DNA of 43,915 nt, from assembly GCA_021797515.1 (NCBI GenBank), contig JAJZZP010000114.1:1-43915 (forward strand), given 5' to 3'. The translations under genes and the position numbers were made by a program. A model generated the notes under the pieces. The model saw nothing but the letters and a program-made list of their open reading frames with translations. It ran no database searches and was not told the origin of the DNA. Shown here piece after piece: positions 35,266-43,805 of this stretch (position 1 is the first letter of the stretch; every line of letters starts with the position of its first letter). This DNA is from Bacillota bacterium (GTDB lineage Bacteria > Bacillota > Sulfobacillia > Sulfobacillales > Sulfobacillaceae).

Positions 35266-36219
35266 TTAGAACACTCTCTTTTCATCGCGCCTGGCTGGGG
35301 CATGATAAGTTTTTTCCCATAGCGCCATAATATCCTCCTGGGAGGCCAAACTCTTTGCCGAACCAACGGTTGTGGCCGCCAAAGCTCCCGCACAACATCC
35401 AATTTCACAGGCTTTCCGTGGACTGAATCCTGTCGAGAGCGCGGCGACGAAGGCTCCATTAAACGCATCGCCCGCCGCAGTGGGATCTGCCGCCTGCACC
35501 CGTGGTGGAGCGATATGTTGACCATGGTTTCCACGTTCCTGGAACCATACGCCCTCAGCGCCCATCGTCACTGCCAAGGTGGAAAGCCCGGGATACTCAG
35601 TCCATAGAATACGCACTTGCTCTTCGAGGTCGTTACTCTGTTGATGCGTCAAAACCCGCAGTTCCTGGGTGTTTGGGGTCAGAATATCCGCAGCACGTAG
35701 TAATTCCGGGGTCATACTGTCGGCCGGAGCGGGATCGCAGATCACCTGACCGTGCTGGCGATGCATCAACTGGGCAGCCCTCAATGAAGCTTCCGAAGGA
35801 ATTTCGCCTTGCACTAAGAGCCATCGGGCCCCTTCCCATAAAGGGTGGCTATCCGTGATATCCTCTGGCGTCATTGCTGCATTGGCTCCAGCCACGTGCA
35901 GGATATATTGGGTGGAAGACTCAATAATCGGAACCGCCCATGAAGTCGACGCAGCCGCCATCCTGACGGCGTCAGTTCTCAAATGGTAGCGCGCGAGTTC
36001 TGAGCGGGCCCACTCCCCGAACACATCGTGTCCTACCTTGCCCACCAAAAGTGGGGAGACCCCGCATAACAAGGCCTGCAATCCTTGATTGACCGCTTTT
36101 CCTCCTAAATTCATGCCCGGAGTCTCTACCTTCAACGTCTCTCCGGAAATGGCAGGCCGAGGCAAAATGAGCGGAAAGTCGATGACGATGCTGCCAATGA
36201 CGGCGATTGTGGGTTGCAT
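35266..36219 (-). CDS. PfkB family carbohydrate kinase (ribokinase-like)
   Basis: A 317-residue sugar kinase. The N-terminal VIGSIVIDFP and GGKAVNQGLQA (usually GGKGANQ in ribokinase) bind sugar. The C-terminal DPTAAGDAFNGAFVAAL includes the catalytic aspartate and anion hole. It phosphorylates a free sugar such as ribose or fructose in the cytoplasm; the exact sugar is not clear. The start at 36219 has AGAGAGG upstream. It diverges from the glycosidase gene across a 92-base gap, and belongs functionally with the sugar ABC locus. Confidence 0.92.
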   Translation of the reverse strand: MQPTIAVIGSIVIDFPLILPRPAISGETLKVETPGMNLGGKAVNQGLQALLCGVSPLLVGKVGHDVFGEWARSELARYHLRTDAVRMAAASTSWAVPIIESSTQYILHVAGANAAMTPEDITDSHPLWEGARWLLVQGEIPSEASLRAAQLMHRQHGQVICDPAPADSMTPELLRAADILTPNTQELRVLTHQQSNDLEEQVRILWTEYPGLSTLAVTMGAEGVWFQERGNHGQHIAPPRVQAADPTAAGDAFNGAFVAALSTGFSPRKACEIGCCAGALAATTVGSAKSLASQEDIMALWEKTYHAPARRDEKRVF

Positions 36220-36311
36220 GCGAAAACCTCTCTTCTTCCGATAAGATGTATTTCGTCCCGGTGGCTGTCACGGTATCATAGATCCGTAGGATGCGAGGAG
36301 GAATCGGGACG

Positions 36312-37250
36312 GTGCTATATAGTCAACAGTATCGAATCTGGGATTTTTGGGCAACTAGTGTCGGCCGCACCCATCATCTTTTCTATCTCAAGGCGCCACG
36401 CACGGGACTTCCCCAGTCTCGCCACGATCAGGCCGTGATTGGCCACGCGATTTCCACCGACTGGGAACACTGGGTTCCCCAAGTGGATGCGCTGCGCCCC
36501 CCCTTATTCCCCGCATGGGACGATCTGTCTCTGTGGACCGGGAGCGTTATTCGCTCCGATACCCACTGGCTAATGTTCTACACTGGACGCGATAGACGTA
36601 GTCGCACTCAAAACATTGGTGTGGCGGAGTCAGACGACCTATCATCATGGCAGAGATCGCCATCTGAGCCGATTTTGCCCCCGGACCCCCAATGGTATGT
36701 CACTGCACCAGAGGAATCGTCTGAAACGTTCACATGGCGCGATCCTTACGCTGTGCGGGATGCGGCCACGGGTTTATACTATCTGTTCATTGCCGCACAT
36801 GACAGACGGCAGGTGCCGGGATATTCCGGTGCCGTGGCTGCTGCAGTGTCTGAAGATCTGCGGCACTGGTCGCTCTTGCCGCCGGTTCTCAGCCCTGGCT
36901 GGTTTCGCGATCTAGAGGTGCCCACCGTGATTCAACGCCAAGGTCGGTGGTATCTCTACTGCTCCGTCAAATCGGACTGGTACCACCCATCGAACCCTTT
37001 TTCCGAACCCCGAACGACCACTCTCTGTTTTCAGTCCCCCAACATCTTGGGCCCCTATCTCCCCGTAGCCGAGGCAGCCGAGTGCACTCCAGCGCTGTGG
37101 TATGCTTGCCGCCCTGTTTATGACGAGGTCCGGGGATATCTGCTGATGGGGTGGAGAATGGGAGCCGAAGAAGGCTATGCCGATACCCCGTGTTCCTATG
37201 GCGTCGATGATCCGATTCCGTTATGCCCACCACCCAAGGAATGTGGTTAA
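36312..37250 (+). CDS. GH32/GH43-like five-bladed beta-propeller glycosidase
   Basis: A 312-residue cytoplasmic protein without a signal peptide. Candidate catalytic residues are Asp 11 in IWDFW (nucleophile position), Asp 144 in the transition-state motif WRDPY and Glu 202 in DLEVPTV. This arrangement is typical of the GH32/GH68/GH43 propeller clan. HAISTDWEHW and ESDDLSSWQR are blade repeats. A beta-fructosidase is likely but an arabinanase-like activity is possible. GTG 36312 is preferred because AGGAGG lies ten bases upstream; the frame also contains ATG 36291, before that site. Its stop shares TTAA with the convergent permease. Confidence 0.8.
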   Translation: MLYSQQYRIWDFWATSVGRTHHLFYLKAPRTGLPQSRHDQAVIGHAISTDWEHWVPQVDALRPPLFPAWDDLSLWTGSVIRSDTHWLMFYTGRDRRSRTQNIGVAESDDLSSWQRSPSEPILPPDPQWYVTAPEESSETFTWRDPYAVRDAATGLYYLFIAAHDRRQVPGYSGAVAAAVSEDLRHWSLLPPVLSPGWFRDLEVPTVIQRQGRWYLYCSVKSDWYHPSNPFSEPRTTTLCFQSPNILGPYLPVAEAAECTPALWYACRPVYDEVRGYLLMGWRMGAEEGYADTPCSYGVDDPIPLCPPPKECG

Positions 37251-38113
37251 CCTTTGGTTCCGGTCGTCGCAATGCCTTCAACGATGGCCCGCTGACCCAG
37301 CAAGTACAGAATGAACACCGGAATGCTGATAAAGACGGTGGCCGCCATGAGCAGGTTATACACGGTGGCAAACTCTCCCTGAAAAGCCACCAGGCCCAGT
37401 TGAACGGTATACATCGTCTTGGTCTCGGTGAAGAGGAACGGTAGGTAGAAAGAGTTCCACTCCGCAATGAATGTGAGCAAACTCAAGGTCACCGTGGCAG
37501 GCCTCGCCAGAGGCCAGTATACTCGCCACAGTACCTGCCATGGATTCGCGCCGTCCAACATTGACGCTTCTTCCAAGGCCTCCGGGATGGTGAGGAAGAA
37601 TTGGCGATATAAAAAGATACCAAACGCATTGACTGCGGTCGGCACTATCAGTGCGCCAAAGGTATTAATCCAATGAAGGTTGGCCATCAGCACAAAAATC
37701 GGCAACGCAATCACCTGAAATGGGATGATGAGCGTTGCAACGAAGCCGACAAACAAGGCTTGGCGTCCCGGAAACCGGATTCGGGCCAATGCGAATCCTG
37801 CCATGGACGAGGTGATGACCTGGGCGACGGTCACCGCCACCGACATTACTAGCGTGTTCAGCACTTGCCTGGCAAAATTCGTATAGAGCCAGGCGTTCCG
37901 GTAGTTAGCCCAGTGGGGAGAAATCGGAAAGAGCGGGATCGAGCCGGTGGAAATCGCCGTGTTAGAGCTAAGGGACCCCATGATAATCCAGTAAAAGGGA
38001 AAGCCAAAGCCTAAAATGGCTAGCACCATCAAGGGGACATATCGCCAGAATTTTACGCGGCGTGTCCGTGAGAAAACGGGACCCGGTTTGGAGACCGGGG
38101 TGACTTCAACCAT
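37247..38113 (-). CDS. Sugar ABC transporter permease (MalG-like)
   Basis: A 288-residue permease with six predicted helices. The EAA loop, EEASMLDGANPWQVLWRVYW, near the C-terminal third contacts the ATPase. The GFALARIRFPGRQALF region is typical of CUT1 MalG/LacG proteins. It is the last gene of the LacI operon. Its stop codon overlaps the convergent glycosidase stop by four bases in a shared TTAA. No ATPase is present; CUT1 systems often use a shared MsmX-type ATPase encoded elsewhere. Confidence 0.93.
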   Translation of the reverse strand: MVEVTPVSKPGPVFSRTRRVKFWRYVPLMVLAILGFGFPFYWIIMGSLSSNTAISTGSIPLFPISPHWANYRNAWLYTNFARQVLNTLVMSVAVTVAQVITSSMAGFALARIRFPGRQALFVGFVATLIIPFQVIALPIFVLMANLHWINTFGALIVPTAVNAFGIFLYRQFFLTIPEALEEASMLDGANPWQVLWRVYWPLARPATVTLSLLTFIAEWNSFYLPFLFTETKTMYTVQLGLVAFQGEFATVYNLLMAATVFISIPVFILYLLGQRAIVEGIATTGTKG

Positions 38114-38153
38114 CGCGTTGAACCTCCTGCCATCGTTCCAATTACTGCATAGT

Positions 38154-39044
38154 TTATGAGATGCGGAATACTTCTTTGGTGAAATAACGGACCATGCCGA
38201 CCGTCAAGACCAACACGACGATAAGTAATAGGGTAGAAGCGGCCGCCGCCTGACCCCACGAATTCTGCACAAAAGCAAGATTCCAGATATAGTACACGAG
38301 CGTCGTCGTCGAATTGACGGGGCCGCCATTGGTCATCACGTAAATAGCCGAGAAAGCTCGAAAGCTGAAAACCAAATTGATTATCACCACAAAAAAAGTA
38401 CTGTTTCTGAGCATAGGCCAAGTAATGGTGCGAAATTGGGTCCACCCGTCCTTAAGTCCATCGATAGCACCCGCCTCATAGATCTCGTGGGGAATGGTCT
38501 GCAGTCCCGCGAGATACAGGACCATGTTGTAGCCCGCCATTTTCCAGGTATACATGGCGATAACATATATCAATGCGGTAGACGGATTGTCAACCAGGTT
38601 GCCCGGGTGCACTCCAAAGACCCCCAGCAGATGGTCGAACAGTCCGCCTGAACTGCCCATCCACACCCAAGCCAGGCCGGCCGACACAAAAGATACCAGA
38701 TAAGGGGCGAAACTAATACCGCGGAGCAGATTGCGCAAGGGCAAGGGGCGGTTGGCCAATAAGGCCAACCCCAACCCGATGGCAATGCTCGGTATCACGG
38801 TTCCGATCACAAAAAGTACTGTGTTGCGGATGACTAAGCCAAAGATCGATTCGTCGACCAAATGGTGGAATTCGGCGAATCCCGTAAAAGACTTGATTGG
38901 AGACAAACCGTTCCAATGATGAACACTGAGCCAAAGGATATACCCCATGGGATAGTAAAAAAATACCGCGGTAAGAATCACGGCGGGTGCCAGAAACAGA
39001 GCCGCCCACCCCCACAACCGTCGTCGGCCTACCACGATTTCCAA
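38154..39044 (-). CDS. Sugar ABC transporter permease (MalF-like)
   Basis: A 296-residue CUT1 permease. It begins with a helix (LFLAPAVILTAVFFYYPMG) and has the EAA loop YEAGAIDGLKDGWTQFRTIT followed by LVFSFRAFSAIYVMTNGGP, a strong MalF/UgpA feature. It is codirectional with the binding-protein gene (37 bases upstream) and the MalG-like gene (40 bases downstream). Confidence 0.93.
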   Translation of the reverse strand: MEIVVGRRRLWGWAALFLAPAVILTAVFFYYPMGYILWLSVHHWNGLSPIKSFTGFAEFHHLVDESIFGLVIRNTVLFVIGTVIPSIAIGLGLALLANRPLPLRNLLRGISFAPYLVSFVSAGLAWVWMGSSGGLFDHLLGVFGVHPGNLVDNPSTALIYVIAMYTWKMAGYNMVLYLAGLQTIPHEIYEAGAIDGLKDGWTQFRTITWPMLRNSTFFVVIINLVFSFRAFSAIYVMTNGGPVNSTTTLVYYIWNLAFVQNSWGQAAAASTLLLIVVLVLTVGMVRYFTKEVFRIS

Positions 39045-39081
39045 GCCCCCTTACCCAAACGTGTCACGTCCGTCAACCAGT

Positions 39082-40371
39082 TCATGAATTAGAATCCAAC
39101 GCCTGTTGGGCTTGTGCGGCGGCCTGCTGCAATGCGGCCTTAGCGGACATTTTGTTATAGAGGGCATTTTCAATAGCGTTGCCGATGTCCGCTGAGATTT
39201 GGGAATAGGCTGGGATAGGGGGCCGCGCTTTGCCCACGGACATCTCTTTGGCGAACACGTCGATAAAGGGGTTGTTCTTCAGGTATTGCTGATATTGTGG
39301 GGAATCCTGCGCAGTGACGGATACGGGCAAATAGCCGCTACCGGTATCATAGCCAATTTGAAATGCGGGGGTCGTGACATACTTGGCAAAGAGAAATGCC
39401 GCTTTGTTCTGCGCTGGGGTGGTGTTAAAAATAAAGAGACTCTCTCCTCCAATATTAGTGGCTGCTATCTTGTCCTTGGGCAAAGGGAACGCCCCGTAAC
39501 TGACGCTGTGTTGTTGCTGCAATGCCGCGTAGTTCCACGGCCCGTTAATGGCCATCGCCACTTTTCCGGATAGAAAATCCCCGAGTTGATAAGCGTCATT
39601 TAAGGGGCCAAACGTGGCCACATGGTCTTTCATGAGCGTGACCCAATAATTCAGCGCATCAATGCCCGCAGGACTGTCGAAGGTGACTTTGGTTCGCGAT
39701 GGGTTCAACAGATGGCCGCCGGCTTGCCAGAGCAGTGTTTCCCAGATCCAAACGGTCCACTCCTGGTTGCCAATCGGCATTTCAAATCCATAGGTTCCGT
39801 TTGTGGTCAGTTTCTTGGCATCGGTCAGAAATTGACTCCAAGTGGTGGGTGGGCTAGTAATGCCTGCTTTGGCGAATAACGTCTTGTTGTAGTATACGCC
39901 GAGATCGTTCGCGTCAAAGGGCATCGTCCAAACCTTACCCTGGTAGACACCGGTATTTAATAAGCCGGTAAAGATGCTAGACGCTTGAAAATCAGTGTTC
40001 TTGAAGTATTTCTGCGCTTGCACGATGGCGCCTGAAGAGGCGAATTGGCCAGTATAGGCGGGCGCAATCCATAACAAGTTTGGCGGATCGTGTGCGGCGA
40101 CGGCGCTTTCGAGCTTAGGAATTTCTGAATCGGCGGCACCGTAATTTTGCATGGAGATGTGGATTGTCGGATGAGACTTCTCGAAAGCGTTGATCTGGTG
40201 TTGCAGATAGGTTTGAGTGGCGGGGGACTGAATGCCCTCTTCAAAAGTTAATGACACCGTTTTGGCGGCGGATGTGGATGCCGCGTTAGTTGCCCCTCCG
40301 CACCCTGCCAACATCAGAGAGCCAACCGAGGTCAGGGCCATCGGAACGAGCCAATGCATACGATGAGTCAA
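39082..40371 (-). CDS. Sugar-binding lipoprotein, family 1 (CUT1 ABC importer)
   Basis: A 429-residue binding protein with a lipoprotein signal ending LMLAGCGG. The mature part has family 1 features: TYLQHQINAFEKSHPTI near the start and GKVAMAINGPWNYAAL in the middle. It captures an oligosaccharide or sugar outside the cell for the MalF/MalG-like permeases. Its ATG overlaps the LacI stop by four bases (ATGA), so regulator and importer are co-translated. Confidence 0.93.
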   Translation of the reverse strand: MTHRMHWLVPMALTSVGSLMLAGCGGATNAASTSAAKTVSLTFEEGIQSPATQTYLQHQINAFEKSHPTIHISMQNYGAADSEIPKLESAVAAHDPPNLLWIAPAYTGQFASSGAIVQAQKYFKNTDFQASSIFTGLLNTGVYQGKVWTMPFDANDLGVYYNKTLFAKAGITSPPTTWSQFLTDAKKLTTNGTYGFEMPIGNQEWTVWIWETLLWQAGGHLLNPSRTKVTFDSPAGIDALNYWVTLMKDHVATFGPLNDAYQLGDFLSGKVAMAINGPWNYAALQQQHSVSYGAFPLPKDKIAATNIGGESLFIFNTTPAQNKAAFLFAKYVTTPAFQIGYDTGSGYLPVSVTAQDSPQYQQYLKNNPFIDVFAKEMSVGKARPPIPAYSQISADIGNAIENALYNKMSAKAALQQAAAQAQQALDSNS

Positions 40372-41411
40372 TGATCTAATCCCTCCTCATGTAATCCATA
40401 TTGAATTTTGGACTGAGCGGAAAGTTGGTGACGATAAGAGACTGGGTCGACACGAGCGACAAAGTCACACGGCAACGTGGTCAGGAGTGGCACTTCATGA
40501 TGGTGTATGCGTTGCAGAAGTAAATCTGCGGCAGTCACACCTATTGCATGCGTGGGCTGCACAATAACAGATAGCGGAGGGCGCACAAAAGTCGTCCACG
40601 GTTCGTCATCCAGCGCAATGAGCACCGTGGAAGCCAGAAGGTCTGGGTATTGCGTCTGTAGTGTGACGACCAAACCCATCGCCATCAGATTATTGCCTAC
40701 CATTAGCACTGAAGGCCGTGTCCTCAATTCGCTGAGCCAGTGGGCTGCCTGAACGCCTCCATCGTATCGGGAGTCACCGTCAAATACCCAGTGTGCACAC
40801 GACTCAGTGGCCTGTTCGAATCCCTGAAGTCTCTCTACAGTAGTCGACAGCCCTTGTTTACCTGCAATCAAAGCGAAATGCTCATGACCTCGCTCCCGAA
40901 AGAAACTGATGGCCTCGCGGACTGCATCCTGACTATTTGTCACAACGGACGGAATATCGCCGGTATTGAGATGGCGGTCGTAGGTCATAAGCGGAACCGG
41001 GATGCGTGTATAGAAAGCAGCACCCTGCGGGTCTGTGCGAACCGGCGCTAATAAAATGCCATCCACGCCCTTGGCCACGAGATTTTGAATGGCTTCCTCT
41101 TCATGTTCAGCGTTTTCGTCAGAGTGACTAACAATCACGGTATAGTGAGCTTCTCGCGCTTTTTTTTCCACACCGCGAAATACTTGGGCAAAAAAAGGAT
41201 TGGTAAGATCCGCAGCGATAAACCCGATGGTCTTCAAACTGTTGGTGCGCAACCCTCGTCCAAAAGCGGAGGGAACAAAGTTCAGTTCCTTCATGACTTG
41301 TAAGACGTGAGCACGCGTTCGTTCGGCAACCGGACGCGTGCCATTGATGACATGAGACACGGTCGCGGTAGATACTCCGGCACGCTTGGCTACGTCACGA
41401 ATAGTCGCCAC
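40368..41411 (-). CDS. LacI family transcriptional repressor
   Basis: A 347-residue repressor. The N-terminal HTH is typical (TIRDVAKRAGVSTATVSHVI, then a hinge near residues 50-60), followed by a periplasmic-binding-protein-like sugar domain with IGFIAADLTNPFFAQVFRGV. It is first in its operon, directly upstream of the importer genes. A LacI-type palindrome (41433-41454) lies between its promoter and start, so it should repress itself and the whole operon until the sugar binds. Confidence 0.95.
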   Translation of the reverse strand: MATIRDVAKRAGVSTATVSHVINGTRPVAERTRAHVLQVMKELNFVPSAFGRGLRTNSLKTIGFIAADLTNPFFAQVFRGVEKKAREAHYTVIVSHSDENAEHEEEAIQNLVAKGVDGILLAPVRTDPQGAAFYTRIPVPLMTYDRHLNTGDIPSVVTNSQDAVREAISFFRERGHEHFALIAGKQGLSTTVERLQGFEQATESCAHWVFDGDSRYDGGVQAAHWLSELRTRPSVLMVGNNLMAMGLVVTLQTQYPDLLASTVLIALDDEPWTTFVRPPLSVIVQPTHAIGVTAADLLLQRIHHHEVPLLTTLPCDFVARVDPVSYRHQLSAQSKIQYGLHEEGLDH

Positions 41412-41432
41412 AAAAATTCCTCCTGTCGAGAA

Positions 41433-41454
41433 AATCGTTTACACGTAAACGATT
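41433..41454. promoter_or_regulatory. LacI-family operator
   Basis: AATCGTTTAC and GTAAACGATT form a perfect inverted repeat with a 2-base centre. LacI-family operators have this size and often a central CG-rich half-site boundary. It begins seven bases downstream of the -10 box, over the expected start point, ideal for repression. Confidence 0.85.
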
Positions 41455-41460
41455 GCTTTT

Positions 41461-41489
41461 AGAATAAACACACTATACCGTGATGTCAA
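41461..41489 (-). promoter_or_regulatory. Promoter of the lacI-sugar ABC operon
   Basis: On the minus strand, TTGACA (41484-41489) and TATTCT (41461-41466) are spaced by 17 bases. The -35 is perfect and the -10 matches in four of six positions. Confidence 0.8.
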
Positions 41490-41498
41490 TCATTTTTG

Positions 41499-41514
41499 TT
41501 GGAATCCATTCCAA
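41499..41514. promoter_or_regulatory. Palindrome upstream of the lacI promoter
   Basis: TTGGAAT and ATTCCAA form a 7-bp inverted repeat with a 2-base centre, nine bases upstream of the -35. It differs in sequence from the LacI operator, so it may bind another regulator. Confidence 0.4.
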
Positions 41515-41699
41515 CCGTTTTACCTGAATGCGTGACAAGAAGTGCTCCGCACGCTAATTTAGACCCGTTGTCGGCTTAAAATGCTACGAGGCGCCTTGGG
41601 TGCGAGGTGGGTTGGCGGCGGGATAGCGCCACATGGTAGCCAAGCCATGATCTGAGGTCCGCTACGACATAAGGATCTCTACGTCGCCGTACGGCGGCG

Positions 41700-42218
41700 A
41701 TGACCTCAAACCCCAGTTATCGAATTTCGGCGATGGGCTTAAGCTAGCCCGTGGCAAACTGCGCATACAATTGGGCGGCCACCGGCCCCAGCGATTGCCC
41801 CGCCCATAACGAATCCGGTGACGGCGTGCGTGCATGATAGGTTTGGCGGCACAGAGAATGAGGTTTTGGATGATCGTCCGCAGGCCGCCGACGATGCGCC
41901 GCTTTCCGCAAGGGGACGTCGGTCCGACCGAGCACGGCCTGTCCAATCACGCGCAAGAGATTATAGGTGAGAGCGCGAGTTATCGGTCTTCACTTCGCTA
42001 TGATATTGCTCCATGGTGCCATGATCCGGGTATCAGGGTAGGATGGTGGCCGGACCATTCGGCAAGGAGGTCCAGTAGGTCGCAATGTCAATCGCGGGGA
42101 TCAGAAGGATCTGGCCGGTGGTGGTGATCGTGCGCTCAATGACCTCGAGATTGCTCTGCCGCACCACGTGGCCCCACTGCAACCCCGGATTGTCCTCATA
42201 GGATGCCGCCTGATCAGG
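41700..42218 (-). pseudogene. IS1380-like transposase remnant
   Basis: On the minus strand, reading down from about 42218, broken frames give LLIPAIDIATYWTSLP, then HGTMEQYHSEVKTD, TRALTYNLLRVIGQAV, and LRTIIQNLILCAAK. These match in order the late DDE region and C-terminus of IS1380-type transposases, where EQYHSExKTD and YNxLRxIGQ are characteristic. An in-frame stop (42033-42035), a deletion between KTD and the YNLLR segment, and a frameshift near 41880 show it is dead. Confidence 0.62.
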
Positions 42219-42241
42219 TAATAGCTCTACGTTATATCACT

Positions 42242-42559
42242 AATGTGCAGCTGTAGGTTGTGGGGAGTTAACGACGGGAGCCCAGTTCCGATGGAGAAAT
42301 CGTCTACGACCACTCCCCATAATGCAGCGTAGTTAGACAGTGGGAATCGGACCAAAACCTGACCCATCTCGAGTCAACTTCGTCCATTTATCTCCGATCG
42401 TCTCGTCTCTATCGTAAACGGCCAAAAGACGGGATTCAAACCTTGGTACCTCCTGCCTCCTCCCGATTTTCCGCAGGGTTATGGTAAGTTGTCAGGGAAG
42501 AAACAGTCATGGCTTAACGTATTACGCCCCGAACTCTCCATAACCTGCAGCTACACATT
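42242..42559. mobile_element. 318-bp element bounded by 28-bp inverted repeats
   Basis: The left end (42242-42269, AATGTGCAGCTGTAGGTT onward) and the reverse complement of the right end (42532-42559) match in 24 of 28 positions; all four differences are transitions. The interior has no convincing ORF. It resembles a MITE or a shrunken insertion sequence; the ends loosely recall IS21-type termini. It ends 31 bases before the stop of the DUF4338 gene. Confidence 0.55.
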
Positions 42560-42590
42560 ATGGCCGTTTGTGATTGTGTTGCACAGGGAA

Positions 42591-43541
42591 TCACCAGAAT
42601 TCATCTTGGACGAATACTTCCTTGGCGAGGTGCTGCTGCTCGGGCCACGGTTCCACCAAGGCCTCTCGCCAGTGACGAACCAGGGGATACATCCAAATCG
42701 ATTTTTTTGGTACGCGCATCGTATTATAGCGATCTTGGCGACTACGGCCCACGGTCTCTCCAATGCAGACCCAATTGGACGCCGCATAACAGGTGCCGCG
42801 ATAGGGAGATTCCACGAAGGTTTCTAACAGCACTGGTGAAAACCCATAATGTGCGTACCAATCCGCACGAATTCTTCGCGCGGTCAGACCTAACACATGA
42901 CTGGCCAGGTGAGGTACGTGCACTCCGGGCAAAATCAGATACCGGCTATTGTTGATGATCCGGGCACGAAACCGACCCCGGGTTGCGTTATCCCAACCAA
43001 TCCAACGTTCTCGCGCTTCCAAGGCTTTGGCCGAGGACCCAAAGAGGAGGCCGCCGAGCCGTCGTGGTGTCGGACCTGCCTCCGACACAATCCAATAGTG
43101 CTGTCTGGCACCAAAAGCGCGTCGATAACCCAGCGGATGAAAGCGAGCCATCGTGGCATTCCAAGTGAGACGTTCCTCTTCAGACACCACCGGGACAACT
43201 GAAATCGGTTGTATATCAGCCAGCGGAACTGCGATCTCAAGGGGGGCGAGTGGTTCTCCCTGTTTTTCGGCTTTGGCGGCACTACGCCCGGGCACTAATT
43301 GGCGTTTGGGTGGCAATTCGACAAACCCGGATGCCTCCATGGCATCCAATAGATTCATGCATGAATCGATTCGCAACGCGCCGTTCGGCGAACGCCACGG
43401 TAAAGTATCACATAATGTCGCAGCCAGTTCGGTACGAGTCGATCGTCGAAAATATTTCACTATGGATTTGAATCGGTCGATATCCTCCGAACTAAAAAAC
43501 CGATCACCAATCCAGAATGGTTCATCCCAACGTCTAGGCAT
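42591..43541 (-). CDS. DUF4338 protein, stand-alone DruA-like
   Basis: A 316-residue protein. The core of DUF4338 (Druantia DruA family) is clear: FHPLGYRRAFGARQHYW (134-150), LFGSSAKALEARERWIGW (166-183), NNSRYLILPGVHVPHLASHV (197-216) and GTCYAASNWVCIGETVGRSR (249-268). DruA is a component of the multi-gene Druantia phage defence system, but many DUF4338 genes stand alone and behave like mobile genes. No druB-E neighbours are in the window. The start at ATG 43541 has GGAGAT six bases upstream; the frame stays open further up without a site. Confidence 0.8.
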   Translation of the reverse strand: MPRRWDEPFWIGDRFFSSEDIDRFKSIVKYFRRSTRTELAATLCDTLPWRSPNGALRIDSCMNLLDAMEASGFVELPPKRQLVPGRSAAKAEKQGEPLAPLEIAVPLADIQPISVVPVVSEEERLTWNATMARFHPLGYRRAFGARQHYWIVSEAGPTPRRLGGLLFGSSAKALEARERWIGWDNATRGRFRARIINNSRYLILPGVHVPHLASHVLGLTARRIRADWYAHYGFSPVLLETFVESPYRGTCYAASNWVCIGETVGRSRQDRYNTMRVPKKSIWMYPLVRHWREALVEPWPEQQHLAKEVFVQDEFW

Positions 43542-43596
43542 CAACGTATCTCCTTGCAGGTTTTCCTCTGTCATAGAAACGCCCGATAAGTAAGAC

Positions 43597-43805
43597 CTTG
43601 AGTTTCGCACCCCCGAAATCCAAGCAAATCCAATGGGATAAAAAGCCGCTAACCCCGCATGAACACTAGGTTTTTTGGGTAATTAAGGTGCGACCCAAAT
43701 CAACCAAAAACGGGTGACTAACATAGGGGACCATGTGATGGCGGTCAAAAAGGTGCTCGATGAACACCAGTATTCGATCAACCTTATTACTTGAGTTTCG
43801 CACCC
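43597..43805. repeat. Pair of 16-bp direct repeats upstream of the DUF4338 gene
   Basis: CTTGAGTTTCGCACCC occurs exactly at 43597-43612 and 43790-43805. Between them, at 43690-43697, GGTGCGAC is a partial inverted copy. The rest of 43613-43915 holds no recognisable gene. Such exact repeats beside a DUF4338 gene could mark element ends. Confidence 0.6.

Noticed and set aside
36291..36311. ATG start of the glycosidase at 36291
   Set aside because: The only good ribosome binding site (AGGAGG) lies downstream of it and fits GTG 36312.
42591..43541. Complete Druantia defence system
   Set aside because: Only the DruA-like protein is present; no DruB-E helicase or partner is in the window.
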